Source of the DNA: Alcaligenaceae bacterium
GTDB taxonomy: Bacteria; Pseudomonadota; Gammaproteobacteria; Burkholderiales; Burkholderiaceae_B
Assembly (NCBI GenBank): GCA_013416455.1
Contig: JACCES010000001.1
Coordinates: 496,001 to 560,000 of the forward strand
DNA length: 64,000 bases
Direction: 5' to 3'
Shown here one piece after another: positions 29,955-38,605 of this stretch. Position numbers and translations under genes: made by a program. How positions within the stretch are numbered: the stretch's first letter is position 1; each line of letters starts with the position of its first letter. The notes under the pieces were generated by a model. The model was not told where the DNA came from and did not search any database. It saw only the letters and a list, made by a program, of their open reading frames with translations.

Positions 29955-30755
29955 TCAGTCCAGCCCCTGGTAGAGCGGCGGCTGCTTCTGTTTGAAACGA
30001 TCCGCGGCTTCGAGATGGAAGGCTGTGGAACGCGCAATGCCCTGCCCCATGGCTTCCATTTCCAGCATGACGTCCAGGTTGCTGTCCAGCGAAGCGTTGA
30101 AGGCCTTCTTGGTGATGGCCAGGCTGGCAAGAGGCAGCTTGGCAAGATTCCGCGCCATCGCCTCGGCGCGCTGGTGGATTTCCTGCTCGGAATGGATCTC
30201 GCTCACGATGCCGAGCGCCTGCGCTTCCTCGGCGCCGAATTCCCGCGTCGAGAAGGCCAGTTGCTTGGCGACGGACGCGCCCACAATGCGCGGCAGGGTA
30301 TAGAAGACGCCGCAATCGGGCACGGCCCCGATCCGGAGAAAGGAGAGGCAGAAGCGCGCGCGGGGAGAGGCCAGAATCAAGTCGCCCGTCAGGGCCAGCC
30401 CCATGCCGCCGCCATAGGCCGCACCGTCCACCACAGTGATGATGGGGCGATCCAGGGTCAGCAGATCGCGGATGACCCCCTGCAGGCTGACCATGCGGTC
30501 GCGGGCCTGTTCGGCGCTGTTGTCGCCAGTCATGGAGCGGATATCGCCGCCGGAGCAGAAGGCCCCGCCGGCCCCCGCCAGAATGAGTACCTTGATGCCG
30601 CGGTCCTGGCGGATCATGGAAACAGCCTCGGCCAGCTCACGGCGCATGACGGCATCGATCGCATTGCGGCTTTGCGGCCGGTCCAGCGTCAGGGTGGCGA
30701 CGTGTTCGTTCAAGGAGTAGCGAAGGCTCTCCCATTGTGGTTCTGCAGTGTGCAT
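29955..30755 (-). CDS. PaaG-like enoyl-CoA isomerase/hydratase family protein
   Basis: A 266-residue crotonase with CoA loop FCSGGDI at 67-72. Neither hydratase glutamate is present: the first position is Gly (YGGGMGLAL) and the second region reads FLRIGAVPDCG. Asp147 in PDCG matches the catalytic Asp of PaaG-type isomerases. A double-bond or ring isomerase is therefore more likely than a hydratase. CAGGAG precedes the ATG at 30755; the frame open to 30872 runs into the dispersed repeat. Followed by the GntR gene after an 89-nt gap. Confidence 0.88.
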   Translation of the reverse strand: MHTAEPQWESLRYSLNEHVATLTLDRPQSRNAIDAVMRRELAEAVSMIRQDRGIKVLILAGAGGAFCSGGDIRSMTGDNSAEQARDRMVSLQGVIRDLLTLDRPIITVVDGAAYGGGMGLALTGDLILASPRARFCLSFLRIGAVPDCGVFYTLPRIVGASVAKQLAFSTREFGAEEAQALGIVSEIHSEQEIHQRAEAMARNLAKLPLASLAITKKAFNASLDSNLDVMLEMEAMGQGIARSTAFHLEAADRFKQKQPPLYQGLD

Positions 30756-30831
30756 CGGGTCTCCTGCCTGAATGAGTGCTCGGTAACGGATACGCGCCGC
30801 TTCGGGGGAGCCGGAGCGGCGGTGGGGAGCG

Positions 30832-31036
30832 GTGAAGAACTCCGGCCGTATCGGCCGGAGCTTCTCCGCCACAATACGGTGGCACCTACGGTGCCGTATT
30901 TAAGTTGCCTCGCTTGACCTCGCCCTGAAGGGATAAGCCCGGACTTGGAACAGTGCCTGCGCACTGTTTCAAGCCTGGCGCATCCGAGCGGCATGCAGGC
31001 CGCGAGGTGGAGAGGCTTGCGCATAGGCGCGTGGTC
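30832..31036. repeat. Dispersed structured repeat, copy B, with embedded REP core
   Basis: Fills most of the gap between the AMACR-like gene and the crotonase. It shares blocks with 4339-4464 and carries an insertion absent there: a hairpin AACAGTGC-CTGC-GCACTGTT (30949-30968) and one REP-like core GAGCGGCATGCAGGCCGCGA (30986-31005). Both of these are found in the other locus only on the far side of tenA (5453-5518). Hairpins at 30843-30859 (CCGGCCG-TAT-CGGCCGG) and around 30873-30900 are kept with different bases. Confidence 0.75.
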
Positions 31037-32165
31037 ACGCAATGGTGCCCTGTTCCCTCAATTGTGCGATCTGGTCGGGGCTGCGCCCGAGATCCTTCAG
31101 AACTTCCTCGGTATGGGAACCGGTCACCGGAATGGGGCCGGCCTCGGCCGGTGTCCGGCTGAAACGCGGCGAGGGGGCGGGATGGACGATGCCGCTGGTC
31201 TCGATGAAGGCGTTGCGCGCGACGTTGTGCGGATGCGACCGGGCTTCCTCGAAATCGAGCACCGGCGCGAAACACACATCGGTGCCTTCCAGCAGCTCGC
31301 ACCATTCATCGCGGGTCTTGCCGGCGAAAAGGGTTTCGAGCCTGGCGCGCAGTTCCGGCCACAGGCCCCGTTCCCACTGCTGGCGGAATGCTTCGTCCTG
31401 CATGCCGCACAGATCCAGCAGCTGTTCGTAGAAGGCGGGCTCTATCGAACCGATGGAAATGTACTTGCCGTCGGAGCAGGTATAGCAGCCATAGAAATGC
31501 GCGCCGCCATCCAGCAGGTTCGACTGGCGCTGATTGACCCAGCGGCCGCTGGCCAGCATGCCGTGATACCCCGTGGAAAGCGTGGCGGCGCCGTCGCAGA
31601 TGGCCGCGTCTATCACCTGGCCCTTCCCGCTCTGCCGGGCTTCCAGCATTGCGCAGACGATGCCGAAGGCCAGCATCAGGCCGCCTCCGCCGATATCGCC
31701 CAGAAGATGCAGTGGCGGCGTGGGGGGGCGGTCGGCGTATCCCATGGCATGCAGCGCGCCGGACAGTGCAATGTAGTTCAGATCGTGCCCCGCGGCCTGG
31801 GACAGCGGCCCGGTCTGGCCCCAGCCCGTCATGCGCCCATAGACCAGCCTGGGGTTGCGTTCCAGGCAGACGTCCGGCCCCATTCCCAGGCGTTCCATGA
31901 CGCCGGGGCGGAATCCCTCTATGAGCGCATCGCACTCGGCCGCGAGTTCGAGCACGATCTCGATGGCGCCGGGGCGCTTGATATCGAGTGCGATCGTGCG
32001 CCGCCCGCGGTCGACGATGGTGCCGCCGCCCCCAAGGAAGCCGGGGGTCTTGCGATCCACCCGTATCACTTCGGCGCCCATGTCGGCAAGCATCATGGCA
32101 CAAAAGGGCCCGGGGCCGATACCGGCCATCTCCAATACCTTGTAGCCCTTGAGAGGTCCGCTCAT
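31035..32165 (-). CDS. Alpha-methylacyl-CoA racemase-like protein (CaiB/BaiF fold)
   Basis: A 376-residue family III CoA-transferase-fold protein with the racemase catalytic pair: His127 in AAGHDLNYIALSG and Asp157 in LLGDIGGGGL, matching the His126/Asp156 pair of the mycobacterial enzyme. It should epimerise the 2-methyl centre of a branched acyl-CoA, making it usable by acyl-CoA dehydrogenase. ATG at 32165 begins at the conserved MSGPLKGYKVLEMAGIGPGP; upstream residues lack homology. Lies 59 nt downstream of the IclR gene and probably ends the leftward block. Its stop overlaps the end of the dispersed repeat. Confidence 0.9.
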   Translation of the reverse strand: MSGPLKGYKVLEMAGIGPGPFCAMMLADMGAEVIRVDRKTPGFLGGGGTIVDRGRRTIALDIKRPGAIEIVLELAAECDALIEGFRPGVMERLGMGPDVCLERNPRLVYGRMTGWGQTGPLSQAAGHDLNYIALSGALHAMGYADRPPTPPLHLLGDIGGGGLMLAFGIVCAMLEARQSGKGQVIDAAICDGAATLSTGYHGMLASGRWVNQRQSNLLDGGAHFYGCYTCSDGKYISIGSIEPAFYEQLLDLCGMQDEAFRQQWERGLWPELRARLETLFAGKTRDEWCELLEGTDVCFAPVLDFEEARSHPHNVARNAFIETSGIVHPAPSPRFSRTPAEAGPIPVTGSHTEEVLKDLGRSPDQIAQLREQGTIA

Positions 32166-32224
32166 TGAATCCGCTCCATGTCTATTGTTCCGCACTGCCC
32201 CGCGGCATGCCTGCCCGGGAATGA

Positions 32225-32962
32225 TTATGGTTCGAAGAATTCCGCCCTGGCCTTGAGAAGGATCTCGATATTGGCATCGAAGTTTTCCTCCATGCGCTGG
32301 ATGGGGCCGACCAGCGCGATCGACGTGAGCTGGCCGCCCACGTGGCCCGCAATACCGATGGCGCCCACACTTTCGTTCCCTTCGCCGCGAGTGACGTAGT
32401 ATTTGTTCCGCCCGCCTTCTTCCAGCTGCCGGCGCAGTTCATCTTTTGCGACAACGGTATTATCCGTGATCCGCTTCATGGGCATGCGTTCGAGCAGGGC
32501 CTCGCGCGACTTTTCGTCCATGGTGCCCAGCAGGGCTTTGCCCATGGCCGACGTATGCAGCTCCACGAGGGTGCCTGGTTTCAGTACATAGCGAAGCGCG
32601 CGGGGGCTTTCCTGGCAGGCGAAAATGCGGGCCTGCGTGCCGTCGAGATGGGCGCACATCGAAGATTCCCCCGACTGCCGGCTCAGGATTTCCAGCGCTT
32701 CCGACGCAAAGGTCTGCATCGGGTCGGCGGCAGCGATCTGCTGCGCGACATCGAGCAGGCGCCCGGTTGGGTGAAACAGCCGTGTCTTGGGCGCGCGCAG
32801 CAGATAGCCGGCCCGCCTGAGCGTGTACAGAAGGTCGGAGCAACTGCTGTCGGCCACGCCCAGCAGACGGGCCATTTCGGAGTTGCTCAGCGGGCGGCGT
32901 TCCCGCGCATAAACTTCGAAGACCTGCAGAACCCGCTCGGCGGTTGGAAGGATTTGAGGCAT
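32225..32962 (-). CDS. IclR family transcriptional regulator
   Basis: A 245-residue regulator with an N-terminal winged helix-turn-helix (about 5-65, PLSNSEMARLLGVADSSCSDLLYTLRRAGYL) and a C-terminal IclR effector domain (TSAMGKALLG, RGEGNESVGAIGIAGHV). It sits 39 nt after the acyl-CoA dehydrogenase in the same direction. Family members control aromatic and organic acid catabolism, usually with a CoA-free acid effector. The palindromic sites in the divergent gap near 38.5 kb are candidate targets. Confidence 0.93.
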   Translation of the reverse strand: MPQILPTAERVLQVFEVYARERRPLSNSEMARLLGVADSSCSDLLYTLRRAGYLLRAPKTRLFHPTGRLLDVAQQIAAADPMQTFASEALEILSRQSGESSMCAHLDGTQARIFACQESPRALRYVLKPGTLVELHTSAMGKALLGTMDEKSREALLERMPMKRITDNTVVAKDELRRQLEEGGRNKYYVTRGEGNESVGAIGIAGHVGGQLTSIALVGPIQRMEENFDANIEILLKARAEFFEP

Positions 32963-33001
32963 ATACGATGTGTCAATGACAATGAAACGGAATGCACACG
33001 G

Positions 33002-34180
33002 CTACTTGAGGGCGGACACGCCGAGCGCCTTCTGCGCAATGAGCAAGGCCTGTATCTGGTTGGTCCCCTCGACGATGCTGAGGTGCCGCGCATCCCGATA
33101 ATAGCGCTCGACCGGAAAGAGCGACGTATAGCCCGCCCCGCCATGCACCTGCAAGGAAAGCTCGGCCACCCGCAGCACCGCGTCGGTTGCGTGACGCTTC
33201 GCCATGGAACACAGGTACGCGCTGTCCGGAGACCCGCGATCCAGCGCATCGGCCGCCCGAAAGCATAGCAGGCGGGACGTTTCCACCAGGGTGAGCATGT
33301 CGGCGACCATCTGCTGCACGAGCTGGAAGCCGGCGATGGGCCGGCCGAACTGCATGCGTTCGGCGGCGTATTTTATCGCGGCGTCGCAGGCGGCCTCGGC
33401 GATTCCCAGAGCGGAGAACGCAACCACGCAGCGCCCGATCGTGAGATATTTCTTCGCGAGGGCGAAGCCCTTGCCCTCGGCGCCGATCAGATTTTCTCGG
33501 GGAATCTCGACGTCTTCGAACAACAGCTCGCCCAGCGGGCAGCTGTGCATGCCCATTTTGGGCAGCGACTGCACCGAAAAACCGGGCATCCCGCTTTCGA
33601 ACACCAGGCAGGACACATCGCCCGGCCCGCCGGTGCCGCCCGTGCGGACGAACACGACCCCCAGCTCGCAGACGGGCCCCAGGCTGATGTAGAGCTTGCG
33701 GCCGTTCACCGTCCAGCCCTGCCCGGACGCCGTGGCGCGGGTTTCGAGATTGGCGGCGTCCGAACCGATGTTGGGCTCGCTCAGCGCAAAGCTGGCAATG
33801 GCCTCGCCGCTCAGGACGCGGGGCAGATAGCGGCGCTTGAGATAATCGGACCCTCCGTCGGTCAGCACGGAGACGGCCAGATTGCTGGTGGAAACGATGC
33901 TGCGCAGGGACGGCCAGACACGCGCGACTTCGGCGATCAGCATGCCGTAGGTGGTCGCCGGGAGATTGAAGCCGCCGTCCTCTTCGCCGAGCATGCCGCC
34001 CAACAGGCCGAACTCGTGCATTTTGCGCACGATTCCGGCGGGGACCATGCGCGATTCGCGCTCGTATTCGTCGACGATGGGCGCCACCTCGGCCTGCAAG
34101 TAGCGGCGCAGGGCGTCTCGCAGCTCGACCTGTTCAGCCGTGAGCTCGAAGCGCATGGAATACCGCAGTTCGTCGCTCAT
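33002..34180 (-). CDS. Acyl-CoA dehydrogenase
   Basis: A 392-residue flavoprotein that should introduce an alpha-beta double bond into an acyl-CoA. It has FALSEPNIGSDAANL (FAD/acyl contact), the FGRPIAGFQLVQQMVADM region, and the catalytic base Glu371 in SIVEGTNQIQ, the position used by short/medium-chain enzymes. The start overlaps the citryl-CoA lyase stop (ATGA), so the two are coupled. Confidence 0.93.
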   Translation of the reverse strand: MSDELRYSMRFELTAEQVELRDALRRYLQAEVAPIVDEYERESRMVPAGIVRKMHEFGLLGGMLGEEDGGFNLPATTYGMLIAEVARVWPSLRSIVSTSNLAVSVLTDGGSDYLKRRYLPRVLSGEAIASFALSEPNIGSDAANLETRATASGQGWTVNGRKLYISLGPVCELGVVFVRTGGTGGPGDVSCLVFESGMPGFSVQSLPKMGMHSCPLGELLFEDVEIPRENLIGAEGKGFALAKKYLTIGRCVVAFSALGIAEAACDAAIKYAAERMQFGRPIAGFQLVQQMVADMLTLVETSRLLCFRAADALDRGSPDSAYLCSMAKRHATDAVLRVAELSLQVHGGAGYTSLFPVERYYRDARHLSIVEGTNQIQALLIAQKALGVSALK

Positions 34181-34959
34181 GATGCATCCTTTGCCAGGGT
34201 ATTCTTTTCATCCGCCAGCACCAGCTTCCACATTTGCGGCGCCGTCGGTGTCTGCGATTCCTCGATGATGTGGGCGACCAGACCCGCGGTGCGGCCGATC
34301 AGCGCCAGCCCGCGCGCGATCTTGGGGTCGAATCCCAGTTCCGCGGCGATGGCGCCCATGGCGCCGGCGCCGTTGATCGGCAGGTGGCGCCCGGATTCGC
34401 GGTTGTTGACGGTCTCGATGGCGTCGAGCAGCTTCCAGTGCTTGCCGTAGTAGCCGTTGTCCTGTGAGATCCGGCGCAGCGCCGCGACACGGGGATCGCC
34501 CTCGGTGTGGATGGGATGGCCGATGCCGGATATCTTTCTCTTGGCGGCCGCGTAACGGGCGAGCAGGTCGCGCGCCCGCTCGATGTAGTCCTCTTCCGGG
34601 CTGTCGTCGGCCAAGCCCCCGGTTTCCTCGTTCAGCATCTCGGCAACGTTCTGCGTGACGCCCAGATAGGTGTTGCCGGCGCCGAGCAGCCCGGCCGCGA
34701 CCGCGCCCTGCATGGACTCGGGCGCGCCCAGATAGGTCAGGCGCCCGACCATGGAGATCGGGGTGAAGCCATGGTCGCAGGCGGTGACCAGCAGAAGATT
34801 GATCATGCGCTTGAGGCGCGGCTCCGGATAATGTCCGAATACGCACAGACCGAGCATGTCGACGAAATCGGCGTTGGGAATGATGTCGGTCGAAAGATTC
34901 TTGCCCCGCACGAAGATGTCTTCGACCGTGGCGTATCCAATCTGGGTCTTGATTGCCAT
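34177..34959 (-). CDS. Citryl-CoA lyase-like (citrate synthase fold) protein
   Basis: A 260-residue single-domain-like citrate synthase homologue, shorter than citrate synthase (about 430). The large-domain histidine CDHGFTP (His63) and the second histidine GIGHPIH (His148) are visible, as are AGLLGAG and RTAGLVAHIIEE near the end. The length and sequence fit the citryl-CoA lyase group, which cleaves a tertiary 3-hydroxyacyl-CoA into acetyl-CoA and a keto acid. In this context a branched hydroxyacyl-CoA may be the true substrate. AAGGAAG precedes the ATG at 34959; the frame open to 35127 overlaps the next gene. Confidence 0.85.
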   Translation of the reverse strand: MAIKTQIGYATVEDIFVRGKNLSTDIIPNADFVDMLGLCVFGHYPEPRLKRMINLLLVTACDHGFTPISMVGRLTYLGAPESMQGAVAAGLLGAGNTYLGVTQNVAEMLNEETGGLADDSPEEDYIERARDLLARYAAAKRKISGIGHPIHTEGDPRVAALRRISQDNGYYGKHWKLLDAIETVNNRESGRHLPINGAGAMGAIAAELGFDPKIARGLALIGRTAGLVAHIIEESQTPTAPQMWKLVLADEKNTLAKDAS

Positions 34960-35066
34960 GTTCTTGCTTCCTTGTACGGCCGGTGCCGCAAAAGTCGGAT
35001 TCGATAGGGATGCCGGCCGGCGCGCCGCCGCGCGGGCGGAGGCCGCGGCCCCCGCGCCGGCATGAT

Positions 35067-37190
35067 TCAGTGCTCGATGACGAGCGCATCCAGGGGTATT
35101 GCGCCGGCCCCTTCCGGGCCCACCCACACGGGATTGAGCTCGATCTCGCGGATGCGCTCCCGGTTCCGGTAAGCGAAATCGGACACTTTGAGGATCAGGT
35201 CTTCGAGCGCCTGGAGATCGGCGGCCCCCTGGCCCCGCACGCCATGAAGTATCCGGGCATGACGGATCCGCCCGATCATCGCGCGGGCCTCTTCACGGCC
35301 CAGCGGCAGCATGCAGTGCGTGACGTCTCGCAGTATCTCGACGAAGATGCCGCCCAGCCCGAAGGTCATCACCGGCCCGAAAGCGTCGTCATGATGCACG
35401 CCGATCAGTACTTCGCGCCCCGAACCCGGCAGCATGGCCTCGACCAGCACACCATCGATGCGGGCGTGCGGCGCGCGCGCGCCCACCGTCTCCATGATCC
35501 CGGCGTAGGCCTCGCGGACCTCGTCCGCGGTCCTCAGCCCGAGCTTCACGCCCCCGGCGTCGGTCTTGTGGACGATGTCGGGACTCACGATCTTCATGAC
35601 CACGGGGCCACCCAGACGCTGCTGGATGGCGACGGCTTGTTCCGCATCGGCGGCGAGGCCGCTCTCCGGCAGCGCAATGCCGGCTTCACGCAGCAATTGC
35701 TTGCTTTGCGCCTCGCTCAGCGGGGCGCCGCCCTGATGCTGGCCGGCCCCGGCCGGGCTTTCCGCGTCCGCCACCGGCGCCGAGGCCTGCCCGCCCGCCC
35801 CCGGGGAAGTGCTCGCGGGCCATATCACCTTGAGGGCGCCGACGGCATCGGCCAGCGAATAGAAAGGCAGCAGACCGTGCTCTTCCATCAATTGGAAGCC
35901 CTGCCCCAGGCGCCGGCTCATCCATACCGGGATGATGGGCGCGGCGGCGCTGCGCGAAACTTCCACGATGGACTGGGCAATGCGGTCGGTGACCTCGCCG
36001 TAATCCATGGGAATGGGAAAGAGCACCGCCCCGACGTTGGGGTCGTTGCTGACCAGCCGCAGGCATTCCGTGGCCGCATCCTGATTGCGCAGGATGTCGG
36101 CCGTGGTGTCCACAGGATTGTCGATGGCGGCGAAGCCGGGCAGCAGGTCCCGCAGGGCGGACGCGGTTTCGGCCGTGAACGTGGCCATGGGCAGCTCGGC
36201 GGTACCGGCAATGTCCGCGGCCAGGGCGGCGGTGCCGCCGGAGAAGGTGTAAATGCACAGGCCGGTGCCGGCTCTGGGCGCGCCCCTTGAGAGCAGGTAG
36301 ACGGTGGACAGGAGTTCGCCCAGGTCCCGGACCTCGACGACGCCGTACTGGCCAAAGACGGCACTGTTGATGGCGGCGCTGCCGGCGATCGCCGCGGTGT
36401 GCGACTGGGCTGCGCGGGCGCCGGCTTCCGAATGGCCCACCTTGAGCATGGCGACGGGCTTGCCCTTGGCGCGCGCCAATTCGAGGGCCGCCGCCAGGCG
36501 GCGGCCGTCCTTCACACCTTCCATCAGTACGCCGATGACGTCGATGTCAGGGTCATTGGCCATGTGGGCGATGAAGTCGGGAACATCCAGGTCGACTTCG
36601 TTGCCGGCCGAGAACCACAGCCCCACCCCCGGCCCGGCGCTCAGGCCCTGCAGCAGATTCCTGCCCAGGCCGCCTCCCTGGGTGGCCAGGCCGATCCGGC
36701 CGCTGTGCAGATCATTCTTGAAAGCGGGAGAAAAAGTCATGCCGAGCCGGTCGCGCACGTTCACGAAGCCCGGGCAATTGGGGCCGTAGACATGCAGACC
36801 GGTATCGGCGCACAGCTGGGCGATCTCGCGTTCCCGCTGCCTGCCCTCGTCCCCCCCGGCTTCGGAAAAGCCCGAGGACATGACGATGGCGAAGGGGATG
36901 CCGCGCTCCACGCATTCTTTCAGGATGCCGAGCACCAGGGCGCCGTTGACGATGATCAGCGCCACATCGACCCGCGCGTCCTCCGGCAGGGCGCTGATGG
37001 ATGGCCAGCAGGCGGCGCCATCGATCTCGGTATAGGCGGGATTCACCGCATACACCGTTCCCTTCAGGGCCGAATGGCGCAGCATGTTCTCGTACAGCCT
37101 GCCGCCCTGGCTGGCGGGCCGCGGCGACGCGCCCACCACCGCCACGTTGACGGCGTTCACGAGGCGCCCGAGGTCTGCAAAGGGTTTCAT
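35067..37190 (-). CDS. NDP-forming acyl-CoA synthetase (acetate-CoA ligase family)
   Basis: A 707-residue fused alpha-beta enzyme. It carries an N-terminal CoA-binding Rossmann domain (VNVAVVGASPRPASQGG), succinyl-CoA-ligase-like domains with the phosphohistidine loop AQSHTAAIAGSAA (His about 262), and a C-terminal ATP-grasp domain from about 500 (VVMKIVSPDIVHKTDAGGVKLG). It couples acyl-CoA formation or breakdown to nucleotide phosphorylation. A GGAG before 37190 sets the start. The start overlaps the MaoC stop by the ATGA arrangement. Confidence 0.92.
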   Translation of the reverse strand: MKPFADLGRLVNAVNVAVVGASPRPASQGGRLYENMLRHSALKGTVYAVNPAYTEIDGAACWPSISALPEDARVDVALIIVNGALVLGILKECVERGIPFAIVMSSGFSEAGGDEGRQREREIAQLCADTGLHVYGPNCPGFVNVRDRLGMTFSPAFKNDLHSGRIGLATQGGGLGRNLLQGLSAGPGVGLWFSAGNEVDLDVPDFIAHMANDPDIDVIGVLMEGVKDGRRLAAALELARAKGKPVAMLKVGHSEAGARAAQSHTAAIAGSAAINSAVFGQYGVVEVRDLGELLSTVYLLSRGAPRAGTGLCIYTFSGGTAALAADIAGTAELPMATFTAETASALRDLLPGFAAIDNPVDTTADILRNQDAATECLRLVSNDPNVGAVLFPIPMDYGEVTDRIAQSIVEVSRSAAAPIIPVWMSRRLGQGFQLMEEHGLLPFYSLADAVGALKVIWPASTSPGAGGQASAPVADAESPAGAGQHQGGAPLSEAQSKQLLREAGIALPESGLAADAEQAVAIQQRLGGPVVMKIVSPDIVHKTDAGGVKLGLRTADEVREAYAGIMETVGARAPHARIDGVLVEAMLPGSGREVLIGVHHDDAFGPVMTFGLGGIFVEILRDVTHCMLPLGREEARAMIGRIRHARILHGVRGQGAADLQALEDLILKVSDFAYRNRERIREIELNPVWVGPEGAGAIPLDALVIEH

Positions 37191-37669
37191 GCGGTGTCTC
37201 CGTTGCGCATCCACATGATGAAGTCGGCCTGCACGACGACCTCGCCGCGCTGGTTGACGGCTTCGCGGCGGAAGGTGATCTGGTCGCGGCCCGGCCTGAT
37301 GCCGGAGATGCGCTCCACGACGGTAACACGGGCAAGAATGGTGTCGCCGATGAAAGTGGGCTTGGGAAAGCGGCAGTTCAGATCGACCAGCGCAGCGACA
37401 TAAGGTTCAAGCCGCCGGTATTCCAGAGTCTGCGTGGTCAGCCCCGACAGCACGGAAAGCACCAGCAGGCCATGCGCGATGCGCTGGCCGAAACGGGTGG
37501 AGCTGGCGTATTCGTGGTCGACGTGCAGGCGGTTGAAATCGCCCGACAGGCACGCGAAATTGACGATGTCGGCCTCGGTAATGGTGCGCCCCGCCGACTC
37601 GAATGAGTACCCGACGTCGGGCAGGCCGCCGCAGGCCGCCTGCGCCGCCTGATCTTGTATGCTGGACAT
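37187..37669 (-). CDS. MaoC-like (R)-specific enoyl-CoA hydratase
   Basis: A 160-residue hot-dog-fold protein with the hydratase-2 motif GDFNRLHVD (Asp44, Asn46, His49) followed by RFGQRIAHG. It should hydrate a 2-enoyl-CoA produced by the acyl-CoA dehydrogenase. GGAGGAGACACC precedes the ATG at 37669. Its stop overlaps the start of the NDP-forming synthetase and it lies 36 nt after the SDR. Confidence 0.92.
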   Translation of the reverse strand: MSSIQDQAAQAACGGLPDVGYSFESAGRTITEADIVNFACLSGDFNRLHVDHEYASSTRFGQRIAHGLLVLSVLSGLTTQTLEYRRLEPYVAALVDLNCRFPKPTFIGDTILARVTVVERISGIRPGRDQITFRREAVNQRGEVVVQADFIMWMRNGDTA

Positions 37670-37705
37670 GGTGTCTCCTCCGTTTCTCATTCCTGTCCGG
37701 TTGGA

Positions 37706-38458
37706 TCAGGAGGAATAGCGTCCGCCGGTGACGTGCAATGTTTCGCCCGTGATGAAGCCGGCGCCATCCGAAGCCAGGAAGGCCACGGCGTTGGCGATGT
37801 CTTCCACCGCCCCCAGCCTTTGGACGGGCTGGCGTGCAAGCGCATTGGTGCGCAGCATTTCATAGGTTTCCAGCGAACGGACGAGTGGGGTTTCCACCAG
37901 ACCCGGGGCGACGGCATTCGCAGTAATGTTGAATTTGCCCTGCTCGAACGCCAGTGAACGGGTAAAGCCGATCAGGCCCGCCTTGGCGGCGGAATAATTG
38001 GTCTGGCCGGGGTTGCCCAGATGGGCGCGGGAAGCAATGTTGATCACCCGGCCCCAGCGCCGCTCCATCATGGATGGCAGAGCGGCCTGCGTGCAGTGGT
38101 AGGCCCCCTTCAGGATGGTGTCCACCACGGCATCCCAGTCGGACTCGGGCATCTTGGTCAGGTACTTGTCGCGCGTGAAACCGGCATTGTTCACCAGGAT
38201 GTCGATGGACCCGAAGGAGGCGATGGCGGCATCGGCCACCGCCCCGACCTGCGGCTTGCTGCATACATCGGCGGCCACGCCGATCGCTTCATGGCCGGCA
38301 TCCTTCAGCTGGCTGGTCGCGTTTTCGACGGCCTGCGGATTGATGTCGGTAACGACGATGCGCGCGCCTTCCCGCGCCAATGCGAATGCGCATGCAAGAC
38401 CGATTCCACGGCCCGAACCCGTGATGAAAGCGACTTTTCCACTGAGCTGATAATCCAT
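37706..38458 (-). CDS. FabG-like short-chain dehydrogenase/reductase
   Basis: A 250-residue classical SDR: cofactor motif TGSGRGIG at 13-20, NNAG at 90-93, catalytic Ser around 143-144 region, Tyr155 and Lys159 (NYSAAKAG). It probably oxidises a 3-hydroxyacyl-CoA. First gene of the leftward operon; it diverges from the Bug gene at 38606 across a 147-bp AT-rich gap with candidate operators. Confidence 0.92.
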   Translation of the reverse strand: MDYQLSGKVAFITGSGRGIGLACAFALAREGARIVVTDINPQAVENATSQLKDAGHEAIGVAADVCSKPQVGAVADAAIASFGSIDILVNNAGFTRDKYLTKMPESDWDAVVDTILKGAYHCTQAALPSMMERRWGRVINIASRAHLGNPGQTNYSAAKAGLIGFTRSLAFEQGKFNITANAVAPGLVETPLVRSLETYEMLRTNALARQPVQRLGAVEDIANAVAFLASDGAGFITGETLHVTGGRYSS

Positions 38459-38486
38459 TCGTCCCTCGTTGACATGATCTACATTA

Positions 38487-38579
38487 CGATATGCGGAAGA
38501 AGTCTACATATCATCGGAATAAATTGCAATTAATTTCGATATACGGATATACTCCACGACATGCCGTAATATCGGCATA
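38487..38579. promoter_or_regulatory. Divergent promoter region with repeated CGATAT-CGG sites
   Basis: CGATATGCGG (38487-38496), CGATATACGG (38538-38547) and the palindrome ATGCCG-TAATAT-CGGCAT (38562-38579; on the other strand CCGATATTACGG) recur in the AT-rich gap between two divergent catabolic operons. They are good candidates for one regulator, most likely the IclR protein encoded at 32225. No clear -35/-10 pair was settled on. Confidence 0.5.
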
Positions 38580-38605
38580 TAAATCTACCTATATGGAGGT
38601 GACAA

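Noticed and set aside
34953-36290. 445-codon + strand frame
   Set aside because: Antisense shadow of the NDP-forming acyl-CoA synthetase.
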